Source: JBFMEX01 sp040752215
Lineage (GTDB): Bacteria; Pseudomonadota; Alphaproteobacteria; Rhizobiales; Hyphomicrobiaceae
DNA length: 64,000 nucleotides
Direction of reading: 5' to 3'
NCBI GenBank assembly: GCA_040752215.1
Contig: JBFMEX010000048.1
Coordinates: 1 to 64,000, forward strand
Positions 1 to 7,838 of this stretch are shown here, piece after piece; within the stretch, counting starts at the first letter, position 1; every line of letters begins with the position of its first letter. The translations under genes were made by a program, and so were the position numbers. Under the pieces are notes generated by a model. It was given only the letters and a program-made list of their open reading frames with translations, was not told the origin of the DNA and made no database searches.

Positions 1-2551
1 CGGCGAGCAAGGCGATGGCGTCCTCCACCGTCAGCTCCTCGGGCTTCCTGCTCTTGGGGATGGTGGCGTTGACCTTGTTGTGGCTGACGTAGGGACCGTA
101 CTTGCCGTCCAGCACCTCGATTCTGCCACCCTCCTCGGGGTGTTCGCCGAGATCCTTCAGTACCTTCTTCTGCACCGCGCTGCGGCCGAAACGGCCGCCC
201 TTGCCGGACTTCTTCTCGGCGAGCAGGGTGACGGCGCGATTGAGACCGATGGTGAACACGTCCTCGATGCTCTCGACGTTGGCATAGGTGCCGTCGTTCT
301 GCACGAACGGGCCGTAGCGGCCGAGCCCAGCGGTGATCGGCGTGCCGGTCTCCGGATGCAGCCCGATCTCGCGCGGCAGGCGCAGCAGCTGCAGCGCCTT
401 GTCGAGATCGATGCTCGCGGCGTCGATGCCCTTCGGGATCGAGGAGCGCTTCGGCTTCTCGCCGTCGGCATAGTCCTTCTGCTCGCCGAGCTGCAGATAG
501 GTGCCGAAGCGGCCGGTCTTGACGAGCACGGGCAGGCCGGTCTCGGGATCGAGGCCGAGCTCGCGATCGCCGCCGCCACCCTCGGCGTCGCCGGTCAGCT
601 GGCGGGTATAGCTGCAATCGGGGTAGTTGCCGCAGCCGATGAAGGCGCCGGACTTGCCGGAAATCCTGAGGCTCAAGCGCCCGCTGCCGCACTTGGGGCA
701 AGTGCGCGGGTCACTGCCGTCCTCGCGCGGGGGGAAGATGTGCGGGCCGAGCATCTCGTTCAGCGCCTCGAGCACGTCGCCGACGCGCAGATCCTTGATC
801 TCGGCGACGGCGGCGGTGAACTCGCGCCAGAAGTCGCTGAGCACATCCTTCCACGCGAGCTTGGCGTCCGAGATGAGGTCGAGCTTCTCCTCCAGCGCGG
901 CGGTGAAGTCGTACTCCACGTAGCGCATGAAGAAACTCTCGAGGAAGGCGATCACCAGCCGGCCCTTGTCCTCCGGCACCAGGCGCTTCTTTTCGATGCG
1001 AACGTAGTCGCGCTCCTGCAGCACGGCGAGCGTCGAGGCGTAGGTCGAGGGCCGGCCGATGCCGAGCTCCTCCATGCGCTTGACGAGGCTGGCCTCCGAG
1101 TAGCGCGGCGGCGGCTGGGTGAAGTGCTGATCGGCCGATATCTCGCGGTCGGTGAGCTTGTCGCCGGCGGCGAGCGGCGGCAGCCGGCGCGTGTCCTCGT
1201 CCTCGCCGGCGGGGTCGTCCTTGCCCTTGTCGATGTAGCGGAAGCGGTCGTCGCGGCCCTCCTCGTAGAGCTTCAGGAAGCCGTCGAAGACGACCACCGA
1301 GCCGGTGGCCCTAAGGCCGTAGGTCTTGCCGTCGCGACCTGTCACCTCGATCTCGGCGGTGGTCTGCTCGAGCTCGGCAGAGGCCATCTGGCTCGCCACC
1401 GCGCGCTTCCAGATCAGCTCATAGAGCGCGGCTTGATCCTTGGCGAGATGGCGGCGCACGCTGTCGGGGGTGCGGCGGGGGTCGGTCGGGCGGATCGCCT
1501 CGTGCGCCTCCTGGGCGTTCTTGGCCTTGGTCTTGTACTCGCGGGCGAACGGCGTGTAGCGCTTGCCGTGCTCGGACTCGATCAAACTCCTGATCTGCGC
1601 TACCGCCTCCGGCACGATTTGTACGCCGTCGGTTCGCATGTAGGTGATGAGGCCGACCGTCTCGCCGCCGATGTCGACGCCTTCGTAGAGGCGCTGGGCG
1701 ACCTGCATGGTCTGCTTGGCCGAGAAGCCGAGCTTGCGCGAGGCATCCATCTGCAAGGTCGAGGTGGCGAACGGCGGGTAGGGGTTGCGCTTGACCGCCT
1801 TCTTGTCGACGCTCGCGACGCGGAACTGGCCGTTCTCGATCGCCGCGACGATCGCCTTGGCGGAGGCCTCGTCCTTGATGTCGAGCTTCTTCAGCGCCTG
1901 GCCGGCGATTGCCGTCAGGCGGGCTTTCACCTCCTCCTTCCGGGCCGTATCGAGGAGCGCCTCGATGGTCCAGTACTCCTCGGTTCTGAACGCCTCGATC
2001 TCGGCCTCGCGGTCGCAAACGAGGCGCAGCGCGACGGACTGGACGCGCCCCGCCGAGCGGGCGCCCGGCAGCTTGCGCCACAGCACCGGGGAGAGCGTGA
2101 AGCCGACCAGATAGTCGAGCGCGCGGCGGGCGAGGTAGGCCGATACCAGCGGCTCGTCGATGCGGCGCGGCGCGGCCATCGCCGCCTGCACCGCCTGCCT
2201 GGTGATCGCGTTGAATGCGACCCGCTCGACCGGCACGCCCTTCTTCAGGGCCTTCTTCTGCGACAGGATCTCGAGCAGGTGCCAGGAGATCGCCTCGCCC
2301 TCGCGATCGGGGTCGGTAGCGAGGATCAGCTTGTCGGCCTTCCTCACCGCCTCGGTGATGTCGCGCAGCACCTTCTGCGAGCCGGGGTCCACCGCCCAGT
2401 GCATGACAAAGTCGTTGTCGGGCTCGACCGAGCCGTCCTTCGGCGGCAGGTCGCGGACATGGCCGAACGAGGCCAGCACTTTGTAATTGCTGCCTAAATA
2501 CTTGTTGATGGTCTTGGCCTTAGCGGCCGATTCCACAATGACGACGTTCAT
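1..2551 (-). CDS. topA: DNA topoisomerase I (3' part beyond window)
   Basis: Type IA topoisomerase that relaxes negatively supercoiled DNA by single-strand passage. About 850 residues are visible and the C-terminus runs off the left edge. The N-terminus is a Toprim domain with DPDREGE at residues 80-86. The active-site tyrosine lies in ITYMRTDG at about residue 303, as expected for the family. A four-cysteine zinc-ribbon (CPKCG...GCGNYPDC) follows near 616-640, and then several glycine-rich topoisomerase C-terminal repeats (GRFGTYLQLG, GRYGPFVQ, GKYGPYVSHN). The ATG start gives the canonical MNVVIVESAAKAKTI opening. It is transcribed in the same direction as dprA and plsY, a common alphaproteobacterial arrangement, although a small plus-strand gene lies between topA and dprA. 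Confidence 0.97.
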   Translation of the reverse strand, partial: MNVVIVESAAKAKTINKYLGSNYKVLASFGHVRDLPPKDGSVEPDNDFVMHWAVDPGSQKVLRDITEAVRKADKLILATDPDREGEAISWHLLEILSQKKALKKGVPVERVAFNAITRQAVQAAMAAPRRIDEPLVSAYLARRALDYLVGFTLSPVLWRKLPGARSAGRVQSVALRLVCDREAEIEAFRTEEYWTIEALLDTARKEEVKARLTAIAGQALKKLDIKDEASAKAIVAAIENGQFRVASVDKKAVKRNPYPPFATSTLQMDASRKLGFSAKQTMQVAQRLYEGVDIGGETVGLITYMRTDGVQIVPEAVAQIRSLIESEHGKRYTPFAREYKTKAKNAQEAHEAIRPTDPRRTPDSVRRHLAKDQAALYELIWKRAVASQMASAELEQTTAEIEVTGRDGKTYGLRATGSVVVFDGFLKLYEEGRDDRFRYIDKGKDDPAGEDEDTRRLPPLAAGDKLTDREISADQHFTQPPPRYSEASLVKRMEELGIGRPSTYASTLAVLQERDYVRIEKKRLVPEDKGRLVIAFLESFFMRYVEYDFTAALEEKLDLISDAKLAWKDVLSDFWREFTAAVAEIKDLRVGDVLEALNEMLGPHIFPPREDGSDPRTCPKCGSGRLSLRISGKSGAFIGCGNYPDCSYTRQLTGDAEGGGGDRELGLDPETGLPVLVKTGRFGTYLQLGEQKDYADGEKPKRSSIPKGIDAASIDLDKALQLLRLPREIGLHPETGTPITAGLGRYGPFVQNDGTYANVESIEDVFTIGLNRAVTLLAEKKSGKGGRFGRSAVQKKVLKDLGEHPEEGGRIEVLDGKYGPYVSHNKVNATIPKSRKPEELTVEDAIALLA

Positions 2552-2788
2552 AAGACGGTTGCCATCCGCTGTCGGCGCCGGAGCGGGCGGCGCCAAGGGG
2601 CTGAGCTGGCCGCAGGGTCTCGGGCCCCCCGGGGCGGCAGAACATGGTTGATGTTGCCGCTCGAGTCAAACCGGGGTCGCAAGGCATACCAGAGAGAGAA
2701 TAGAGTCGATGGTTAAAACTAAAGGTTGCAAGCCATTCCCGGCCTGCGTAACGTAGCGCAAGCGGAGCGTTTTGCGCTCGGATGCGGG

Positions 2789-3031
2789 ATGGTCAATATG
2801 GTGAATTCGATTGATTCTGGCTCGCGGCGCCGGGGAGGCGGCACGCGCGATCCGGCGATAAGGTCCGGCGCGGCCAAGGCGGACTACATCGATTACATGG
2901 CGGACATCATTCAGGAGTTGCAGCGGATGGCGGAGGAGGGCGGGCTGGTCACGCTCGGCGGCATCCTCCGGCTCGCCCACACCGAGGCCCGGTTGTGCCA
3001 GGAACGCGAGGCGCGATCGCCGTCACGTTGA
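2789..3031 (+). CDS. small conserved-looking hypothetical protein
   Basis: An 80-residue protein with no recognised catalytic motif. The N-terminal third is basic and probably disordered. The C-terminal half is a helical stretch (DYIDYMADIIQELQRMAEEG followed by GILRLAHTEARL) that resembles short helical proteins often annotated as hypothetical in Hyphomicrobiales. The start is uncertain: ATG at 2789 and ATG at 2798 are both possible, neither with a strong ribosome site, and an upstream TTG at 2726 is also open. The gene converges on dprA and the two overlap by 9 bases. Function unknown. Confidence 0.55.
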   Translation: MVNMVNSIDSGSRRRGGGTRDPAIRSGAAKADYIDYMADIIQELQRMAEEGGLVTLGGILRLAHTEARLCQEREARSPSR

Positions 3032-4204
3032 GTCGTCCGGGGCGAGCGAGACGAGCTGGCTGCCGTGGCGGACGATGCGGCCGGCGAGATCCAGCTCCAT
3101 CAGCAGCACTTGGACGGCGCGGATCGGCAACTCGCTGGCTCGGACGATGGCGTCGATGTCGATCGGGGCCGGGCCGAGTGCCGCCAGCAGGCGGCTGCGG
3201 TCGTCGTCACCGAGCAGCGGCGGTGGCGCCGGTGGGGCGGCGGGCTCCGGCATCGGGCTCGGCGGCCCGCGGAAGGCGGCCATGCGGTAGCCGAGGGATG
3301 GCTCGAGGGCCTGCAGGATGTCGTCGGGCGCCGTGACCAGGGTGGCGCCCGTCTTGATCAGCTGGTTGGTGCCTTCCGCGCGCGGATCGAGCGGGTGGCC
3401 CGGCACCGCGAACACCTCGCGACCCTGCTCGCCGGCGTTGCGCGCGGTGACCAGCGTGCCCGAGCGGCGCGCCGCCTCGACCACCAGAACGCCGGCGGAG
3501 ATACCGGAGATTATGCGGTTGCGGCGCGGGAACTCGCGACCGCGCGGCACGAAGCCGGGCGGCATCTCGGCGACAAGGCAGCCTTGCGCGGCAATTCTGC
3601 GTGCAAGCTCGGTGTGCTCGGGCGGATATATGACGTCGATGCCGCCGGCCAGCACGGCGACGGTGCCGGTGGCGAGGCTCGCCTCGTGGGCGGTGGCATC
3701 GATGCCGCGGGCGAGGCCGGAGACGACGACCAGTCCGGCCTCGCCGAGCCGACGCGCGAACAAACGGGTGAGCTTCAGCCCCGCGGCGGAGGCCTCGCGC
3801 GAGCCGACGATCGCCAATGCCGGCCGCGCCAGCAGTCCAGCGTCGCCCTTCACGTAGAGCAACGGCGGCGGCACGTCGATCTGCGCCAAGTGGGACGGAT
3901 AGCCGGGCTCGATCGTGAACACGGGCTGGGCGCCGGCCTTCTCGGCGGCCGCGAGTTCGGCGAGCGCGGCGGCACGCGTGCAGATGCGGATGGTGCGCCG
4001 GCCGCCGCCCTTGCGGGCCAGCTCCGGCAACGCCTCGAGCGCCAGCTCGGCGCCGCCGTAATGGTTGATCAGCTCGCGAAAGGTGACCGGGCCGACGTTG
4101 TCGGAGCGAATGAGCCGCAGGCACGCCAGCCGTCCCGCGTCATCGAGCGCGGCAACCGGCAGCGGCGCCGCCTTGAACAGATTGGGCGCGCTACGACTTG
4201 GCAC
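3023..4204 (-). CDS. dprA: DNA-processing protein DprA/Smf
   Basis: Binds incoming single-stranded DNA and loads RecA during natural transformation; widely conserved even where competence is unproven. 393 residues. The Rossmann-like core is plain: IVGSREAS, VVSGLARGIDATAHEASL, VAVLAGGIDVIYPPEH, then REFPRRNRIISGIS and GTLVTARNAGEQGREVFAVPG. An N-terminal helical region and a C-terminal winged-helix-like segment (residues about 335-390) flank it. The start overlaps the end of plsY by 14 bases, so the two are very likely co-transcribed and translationally coupled. Confidence 0.95.
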   Translation of the reverse strand: MPSRSAPNLFKAAPLPVAALDDAGRLACLRLIRSDNVGPVTFRELINHYGGAELALEALPELARKGGGRRTIRICTRAAALAELAAAEKAGAQPVFTIEPGYPSHLAQIDVPPPLLYVKGDAGLLARPALAIVGSREASAAGLKLTRLFARRLGEAGLVVVSGLARGIDATAHEASLATGTVAVLAGGIDVIYPPEHTELARRIAAQGCLVAEMPPGFVPRGREFPRRNRIISGISAGVLVVEAARRSGTLVTARNAGEQGREVFAVPGHPLDPRAEGTNQLIKTGATLVTAPDDILQALEPSLGYRMAAFRGPPSPMPEPAAPPAPPPLLGDDDRSRLLAALGPAPIDIDAIVRASELPIRAVQVLLMELDLAGRIVRHGSQLVSLAPDDST

Positions 4205-4808
4205 CGATGCGGGGCTCCTCGCCCTTGACGAGACGGGCGATGTTGCCGCGATGCTTCCAGAGTAGAAGCGCGGTCATGATGAGCGCCAGCAGGGCGGCCG
4301 GGCGCTCGCCCATGAGCTCGAGTGCGAGCGGCGCAAGCACGCTGGCGACGAGTGCGGAGAGCGACGAGTAGCGGGTGAGCACCGCGACCGCGAGCCAGAC
4401 GCCGCAGAACACGAGCGCGGCCTGCCAGGCGGCGCCGATCAGCACGCCGATGTAGGTGGCGACGCCCTTGCCTCCCTTGAATCCGAGCCAAACCGGGAAC
4501 AGGTGGCCGAGGAATGCGCCGAGGCCGCCGAGCAAGCTCGCCAGAATGGCAATTCCGTGGACCGCGCCCAATCGCTCGGCGGCGAGCACGGCGACGGTGC
4601 CCTTCAGCGCGTCGAGGACGAGCGTCGCCGCAGCGAGACCCTTGTTGCCGGTGCGCAGCACGTTGGTGGCGCCGATGTTGCCGGAACCGATGGCGCGCAC
4701 GTCGCCGAGCCCGGCCGCGCGCGTCAGCAGCAGCCCGAACGGGATCGCGCCGAGGATATAGCCGAGCACCAGCGCGCCGAGCGCCGGCCAGGAGAGGAGA
4801 GGGTCCAT
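4191..4808 (-). CDS. plsY: glycerol-3-phosphate acyltransferase PlsY
   Basis: Inner-membrane acyltransferase that transfers acyl from acyl-phosphate to glycerol 3-phosphate, the first step of phospholipid synthesis. 205 residues with about five hydrophobic segments. Family signatures are present: GSGNIGATNVLRTGNKG near the N-terminus, a GHLFPVWLGFKGGKGVAT segment in the middle and a C-terminal KHRGNIARL. The frame is open further upstream to about 5048, but ATG at 4808 gives the standard family N-terminus (MDPLLSWPALGALVLGY), and the sequence upstream is low-complexity and overlaps the hicA remnant. Co-oriented with dprA. Confidence 0.93.
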   Translation of the reverse strand: MDPLLSWPALGALVLGYILGAIPFGLLLTRAAGLGDVRAIGSGNIGATNVLRTGNKGLAAATLVLDALKGTVAVLAAERLGAVHGIAILASLLGGLGAFLGHLFPVWLGFKGGKGVATYIGVLIGAAWQAALVFCGVWLAVAVLTRYSSLSALVASVLAPLALELMGERPAALLALIMTALLLWKHRGNIARLVKGEEPRIGAKS

Positions 4809-4939
4809 GCAGGGTCCGTGGTGACCGACTGGCCGGGAAGCGTACCGATTGGCGAAGACGCGGGCAACTCTCGCGTGTGCACTAGGCCATGCGTGGACCT
4901 GACGGTTCACGATCTCCTGGGCAAGCCTGCAATGCCATG

Positions 4940-5149
4940 ATGAAGGGGCGTGATGCCCTGCGGCTGCGGCTGCGGCTTCGGCTGCGGGAGCGGGACGGGT
5001 GGGTGGCGATTGCCGCCCGTGGCAGCGGTCGTCGGTTGCAGCACCCAACCAAGTAGGGACGTGTTGCGCTGGCCGGCAGGCCCGGAGACGATCTGGACCC
5101 TGGAACGCTCGGCAGCATTATGAAGCAGGCGGCTCCCGCCAAGGAATGA
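4940..5149 (+). pseudogene. hicA: HicA-like mRNA interferase toxin, inactivated
   Basis: Reading from ATG 4940, the frame gives MKGRD, a low-complexity LR run, then RERDGWVAIAARGSGRRLQHPTK, an in-frame TAG (5054-5056), and continues in the same frame with GRVALAGRPGDDLDPGTLGSIMKQA to a TGA at 5147. This matches a HicA toxin end to end: ERDGW, the RGS turn, HPTK, the DDLxPGTLxSI helix and the terminal KQA. HicA toxins are small dsRBD-fold RNases of 60-80 residues; this one would be 69. Two lesions are visible. The nonsense codon is one. The other is that the catalytic histidine of the usual GSHH turn is replaced (GSGRR). The hexameric CTGCGG expansion also distorts the first helix. It lies immediately upstream of the matching hicB remnant. 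Confidence 0.72.
4958..4987 (+). repeat. CTGCGG hexamer tandem repeat, five units
   Basis: Five consecutive hexamers, four identical CTGCGG and one CTTCGG. They encode alternating Leu-Arg within the hicA remnant, where the family normally has a varied helix. It looks like replication-slippage expansion in a gene no longer under selection. Confidence 0.8.
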
Positions 5150-5154
5150 ACGAA

Positions 5155-5375
5155 ATGCGCCAAGCGATTGTCGTCGAGAAGGCAGGCAGCACTTTCTCGG
5201 CTTGTGTTCCGGACCGGCCAGGCTGTGTCGCGGGGGCGCGAGCGAGGTGGAGGTTGAAGCTCTGTTGCGCGAAGCGATCGTACTGCACCTGGAAGGTCTG
5301 CGGGAGAATGACCCGCCGATCGCTCGACCCTCGAGCCGCGTCGAGTATCACGAGGTGCCCGTTCCAGGAGAATGA
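5155..5375 (+). pseudogene. hicB: HicB-like antitoxin, frameshifted
   Basis: From ATG 5155 (AGGA at 5142-5145) the frame reads MRQAIVVEKAGSTFSACVPD, then RPGCVAG, the typical HicB N-terminal fold. After about position 5233-5250 the homology continues one frame over as EVEVEALLREAIVLHLEG, then LRENDPPIARPSSRVEYHEV, ending at TGA 5373-5375. The two codon phases (5155 is 1 mod 3, 5373 is 0 mod 3) fit loss of one base or gain of two. HicB proteins neutralise HicA and often autoregulate the operon. No DNA-binding C-terminal domain is encoded, so this is the short partial-RNase-H-only type. A sequencing indel could mimic the lesion, but the neighbouring toxin is independently broken. Confidence 0.72.
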
Positions 5376-5378
5376 CCG

Positions 5379-6731
5379 CTAAGTCCGCTCGACGGCGGCG
5401 TGCTCGAACACGGTCTCGCCGGCGACGACGGTGCGCAACACGCGGCCCTGCATCTTGGCCTCGTCGAAGGGCGAGTTCTTCGAGCGCGAGCGCAAAGTGT
5501 CCTTGTTGACGACCCACGGCTCGCCGAGGTCGATCAGGACGAGATCGGCGGGCGCGCCCTTGGCGAGCTGGCCACCCGGCAGCCCGAGCAGGCGCGCGGG
5601 ATTGATCGTCATCGCCTTCAGGATCGCGGCGAGAGAGAGCTGGCCCGAATGGTAGAGGCGCAGCGCCGCCGGCAGCAGCGTCTCGAGCCCGACGGCGCCG
5701 TCGGACGCCTCGGCGAACGGGCGGCGCTTGTCGTCGGCGTCCTGCGGATCGTGGCTCGAGACGATGATGTCGATGTCGCCCTCGGCCAGCCCGCGCACCA
5801 TCGCCGCGCGATCCTCGTCGCGCCTGAGCGGCGGGCGCAGGCGGAAGAAGGTGCGGTAGGAGCCGATGTCGTTCTCGTTCAGCGTCAGGTGATTGATCGA
5901 GACGCCGCAGGAGACCGGCAGCCCGCGCGCCTTGGCGTTGCGCACCACGTCGAGGCTCTCCTCGCAGGAGATGGTTGCCGCGTGATAGCGCCCGCGCGTC
6001 ATCTCGACGAGCCGCACGTCGCGCTCGAGCACGATCGTCTCGGCGAGCTTGGAGACGCCGGAAAGGCCGAGCCTCGTTGCCACCTCGCCGGAGTTCATGG
6101 TCGCGTTCTGCGACAGGTAGGGGTCCTCGGTGTGGTGCGAGATGAGCGCGCCGAAATCCTTGGCGTAGTTGAGCACGTTGCGCATCACGCGGGTGTTGGC
6201 GACAGTCGACTTGCCGTTGGAGAAGGCGATCGCCCCGGCGCGCTGCAAGAGACCGATCTCGGTCATCTCCTCGCCCTTGAGACCCTTGGTCATCGCCGCC
6301 ATGGTGTGGATATTGACGATCGCGTTGTCACGGGCGCGGCGCTGGATGAAGTCGACGAGTGCGACCTGATCGATCACCGGATTGGTGTCGGGCATGACGA
6401 CGATGGTGGTGACGCCGCCGGCAGCAGCGGCGTGGCTCGCGGTCTTCAGCGTCTCGCGGTGCTCGCCGCCCGGCTCGCCGGCGAACACCTGGGCGTCGAT
6501 CAATCCGGGCGCGAGCACATGTCCCTTGCAGTCGATGACCGCGGCGCCGGCCGGCGCATTGCGGCGCAGATGCGGCCCGAGGTCGGTGATCACGGCGCCT
6601 TCGATCAGGAGGCCGCCCGGCTCGTCGCGACCGCTCGCCGGATCGACGATGCGCGCATTGATGAAGACGGTCGGCGGCGCGCCTGCGCCTTGCGGCCTCT
6701 TCCTCTCCGGCCTCGTCTTGGGTGAGCTCAT
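5379..6731 (-). CDS. pyrC: dihydroorotase-family protein (PyrC), atypical metal site
   Basis: 450-residue amidohydrolase-fold protein of the dihydroorotase class I / multifunctional-complex type, in the pyrimidine pathway. Evidence: the opening VFINARIVDPASG, LAPGLIDAQVFAGEPG, AAAGGVTTIVVMPDTNP, a SHHTEDPYL segment and a C-terminal GAPADLVLIDLGEPW. The usual HxH metal ligands after PGLID are absent (the sequence is DAQVF), so activity is questionable. Many rhizobial-order PyrC proteins next to pyrB share this feature, and inactive DHOase-like partners are known to support aspartate carbamoyltransferase assembly in other bacteria. The ATG at 6731 lies 8 bases after the pyrB stop, so the two form an operon. 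The frame is open further upstream, but that part is antisense to pyrB. Confidence 0.9.
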   Translation of the reverse strand: MSSPKTRPERKRPQGAGAPPTVFINARIVDPASGRDEPGGLLIEGAVITDLGPHLRRNAPAGAAVIDCKGHVLAPGLIDAQVFAGEPGGEHRETLKTASHAAAAGGVTTIVVMPDTNPVIDQVALVDFIQRRARDNAIVNIHTMAAMTKGLKGEEMTEIGLLQRAGAIAFSNGKSTVANTRVMRNVLNYAKDFGALISHHTEDPYLSQNATMNSGEVATRLGLSGVSKLAETIVLERDVRLVEMTRGRYHAATISCEESLDVVRNAKARGLPVSCGVSINHLTLNENDIGSYRTFFRLRPPLRRDEDRAAMVRGLAEGDIDIIVSSHDPQDADDKRRPFAEASDGAVGLETLLPAALRLYHSGQLSLAAILKAMTINPARLLGLPGGQLAKGAPADLVLIDLGEPWVVNKDTLRSRSKNSPFDEAKMQGRVLRTVVAGETVFEHAAVERT

Positions 6732-6739
6732 GGCGCCGA

Positions 6740-7696
6740 TCAATGGTTCGGGAGGTGGAGAGCCAGCGCCTCGAGCACCGCCATGCGCACGGCGACGCCC
6801 ATCTCGACCTGCTCGCGGATCACGCTGCGCGAGTGGTCGGCAATGGTCGAGGCGATCTCGACGCCGCGATTCATCGGGCCCGGGTGCATGACGATCGCGT
6901 CCGGCTTGGCGCGGGCGAGCTTCTCGTGGTCGAGGCCGAAGAAGTGGAAGTACTCGCGCACCGAGGGCACGTAGGAGCCTTCCATGCGCTCGCGCTGCAG
7001 GCGTAGCATCATAACTACGTCGGCGCTCTCGATGCCTTTCCACATGTCGGTGAATACCTCTGCGCCGAGCCGGTCGGAGCAGGCAGGCAGCAGCGTCGAC
7101 GGGGCGATGATGCGCACCCTGGCGCCGAGCGTGTTCAGCACGTCGATGTTGGAGCGGGCGACGCGGGAGTGGAGGATGTCGCCGCAGATCGCGACGGTCA
7201 GGCCGGCGATGCGGCCCTTGGCGCGGCGGATGGTCAGGGCGTCGAGGAGAGCCTGGGTCGGATGCTGGTGGGCGCCGTCACCGGCGTTGACGACGGAGCA
7301 GTCGACCTTCTGCGACAACAGCTCGACCGCGCCGGCGGCGTGATGGCGGACGACGATGATGTCGGGCCGCATCGCGTTGAGCGTCACGGCAGTGTCGATC
7401 AGCGTCTCGCCCTTCTGGACCGAGGAGGTCGAGACGTTCATGTTGAGCACATCGGCGCCGAGCCGCTTGGCGGCGAGCTCGAACGAGGCCTGGGTGCGGG
7501 TCGAGGCCTCGAAGAATAGGTTGATGAGCGTGCGCCCGCGCAGCACGTCGCGCTTCTTGTCGATGCGGCGGCTGATGTCGGCGGCCTCGTTGGCGAGGTC
7601 GAGCAGGGAATTGATCTCGGGAGCCGTCAAGCCCTCGCAGGAGAGCAGGTGACGGTGCGGGAAGCTCGGGGGGAGTTTGAGCGCAGCCGCTGTCAT
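6740..7696 (-). CDS. pyrB: aspartate carbamoyltransferase catalytic subunit
   Basis: Condenses carbamoyl phosphate with aspartate in the committed step of UMP synthesis. 318 residues. Carbamoyl-phosphate-binding STRT is at residues 65-68 within FFEASTRTQASF. Further signatures are VVRHHAAGAVELL, NAGDGAHQHPTQALLDALTI and MHPGPMNRGVEI. ATG at 7696 gives the family-length product; the open frame extends to about 8041 only as a shadow of the divergent aidB. Forms an operon with the downstream pyrC-like gene. Confidence 0.96.
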   Translation of the reverse strand: MTAAALKLPPSFPHRHLLSCEGLTAPEINSLLDLANEAADISRRIDKKRDVLRGRTLINLFFEASTRTQASFELAAKRLGADVLNMNVSTSSVQKGETLIDTAVTLNAMRPDIIVVRHHAAGAVELLSQKVDCSVVNAGDGAHQHPTQALLDALTIRRAKGRIAGLTVAICGDILHSRVARSNIDVLNTLGARVRIIAPSTLLPACSDRLGAEVFTDMWKGIESADVVMMLRLQRERMEGSYVPSVREYFHFFGLDHEKLARAKPDAIVMHPGPMNRGVEIASTIADHSRSVIREQVEMGVAVRMAVLEALALHLPNH

Positions 7697-7838
7697 TAAA
7701 GGGGTGTCTATAGGGGGAGTCTCGGGGCGAGGCAAGGGATACGAAGGCGGCGTCGGCGCGGACGAGGTGTCATGGTGAGCGATTCCTGTTAGGTCTCGCA
7801 AAGAGCACGCGACGATCGATCGAACGCGGGGGCCGCGC

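Noticed and set aside
80..2497. Open frame of 805 codons on the plus strand
   Set aside because: It is the antisense shadow of topA. High GC removes stop codons from the opposite strand; its Ala/Leu/Arg/Gly-rich translation has no family, while topA in the other frame has all its motifs.
4958..4987. CTGCGG tandem repeat as a CRISPR or regulatory repeat
   Set aside because: Contiguous hexamers without spacers, lying inside a decayed coding frame. No CRISPR array or cas gene was seen anywhere in the window.
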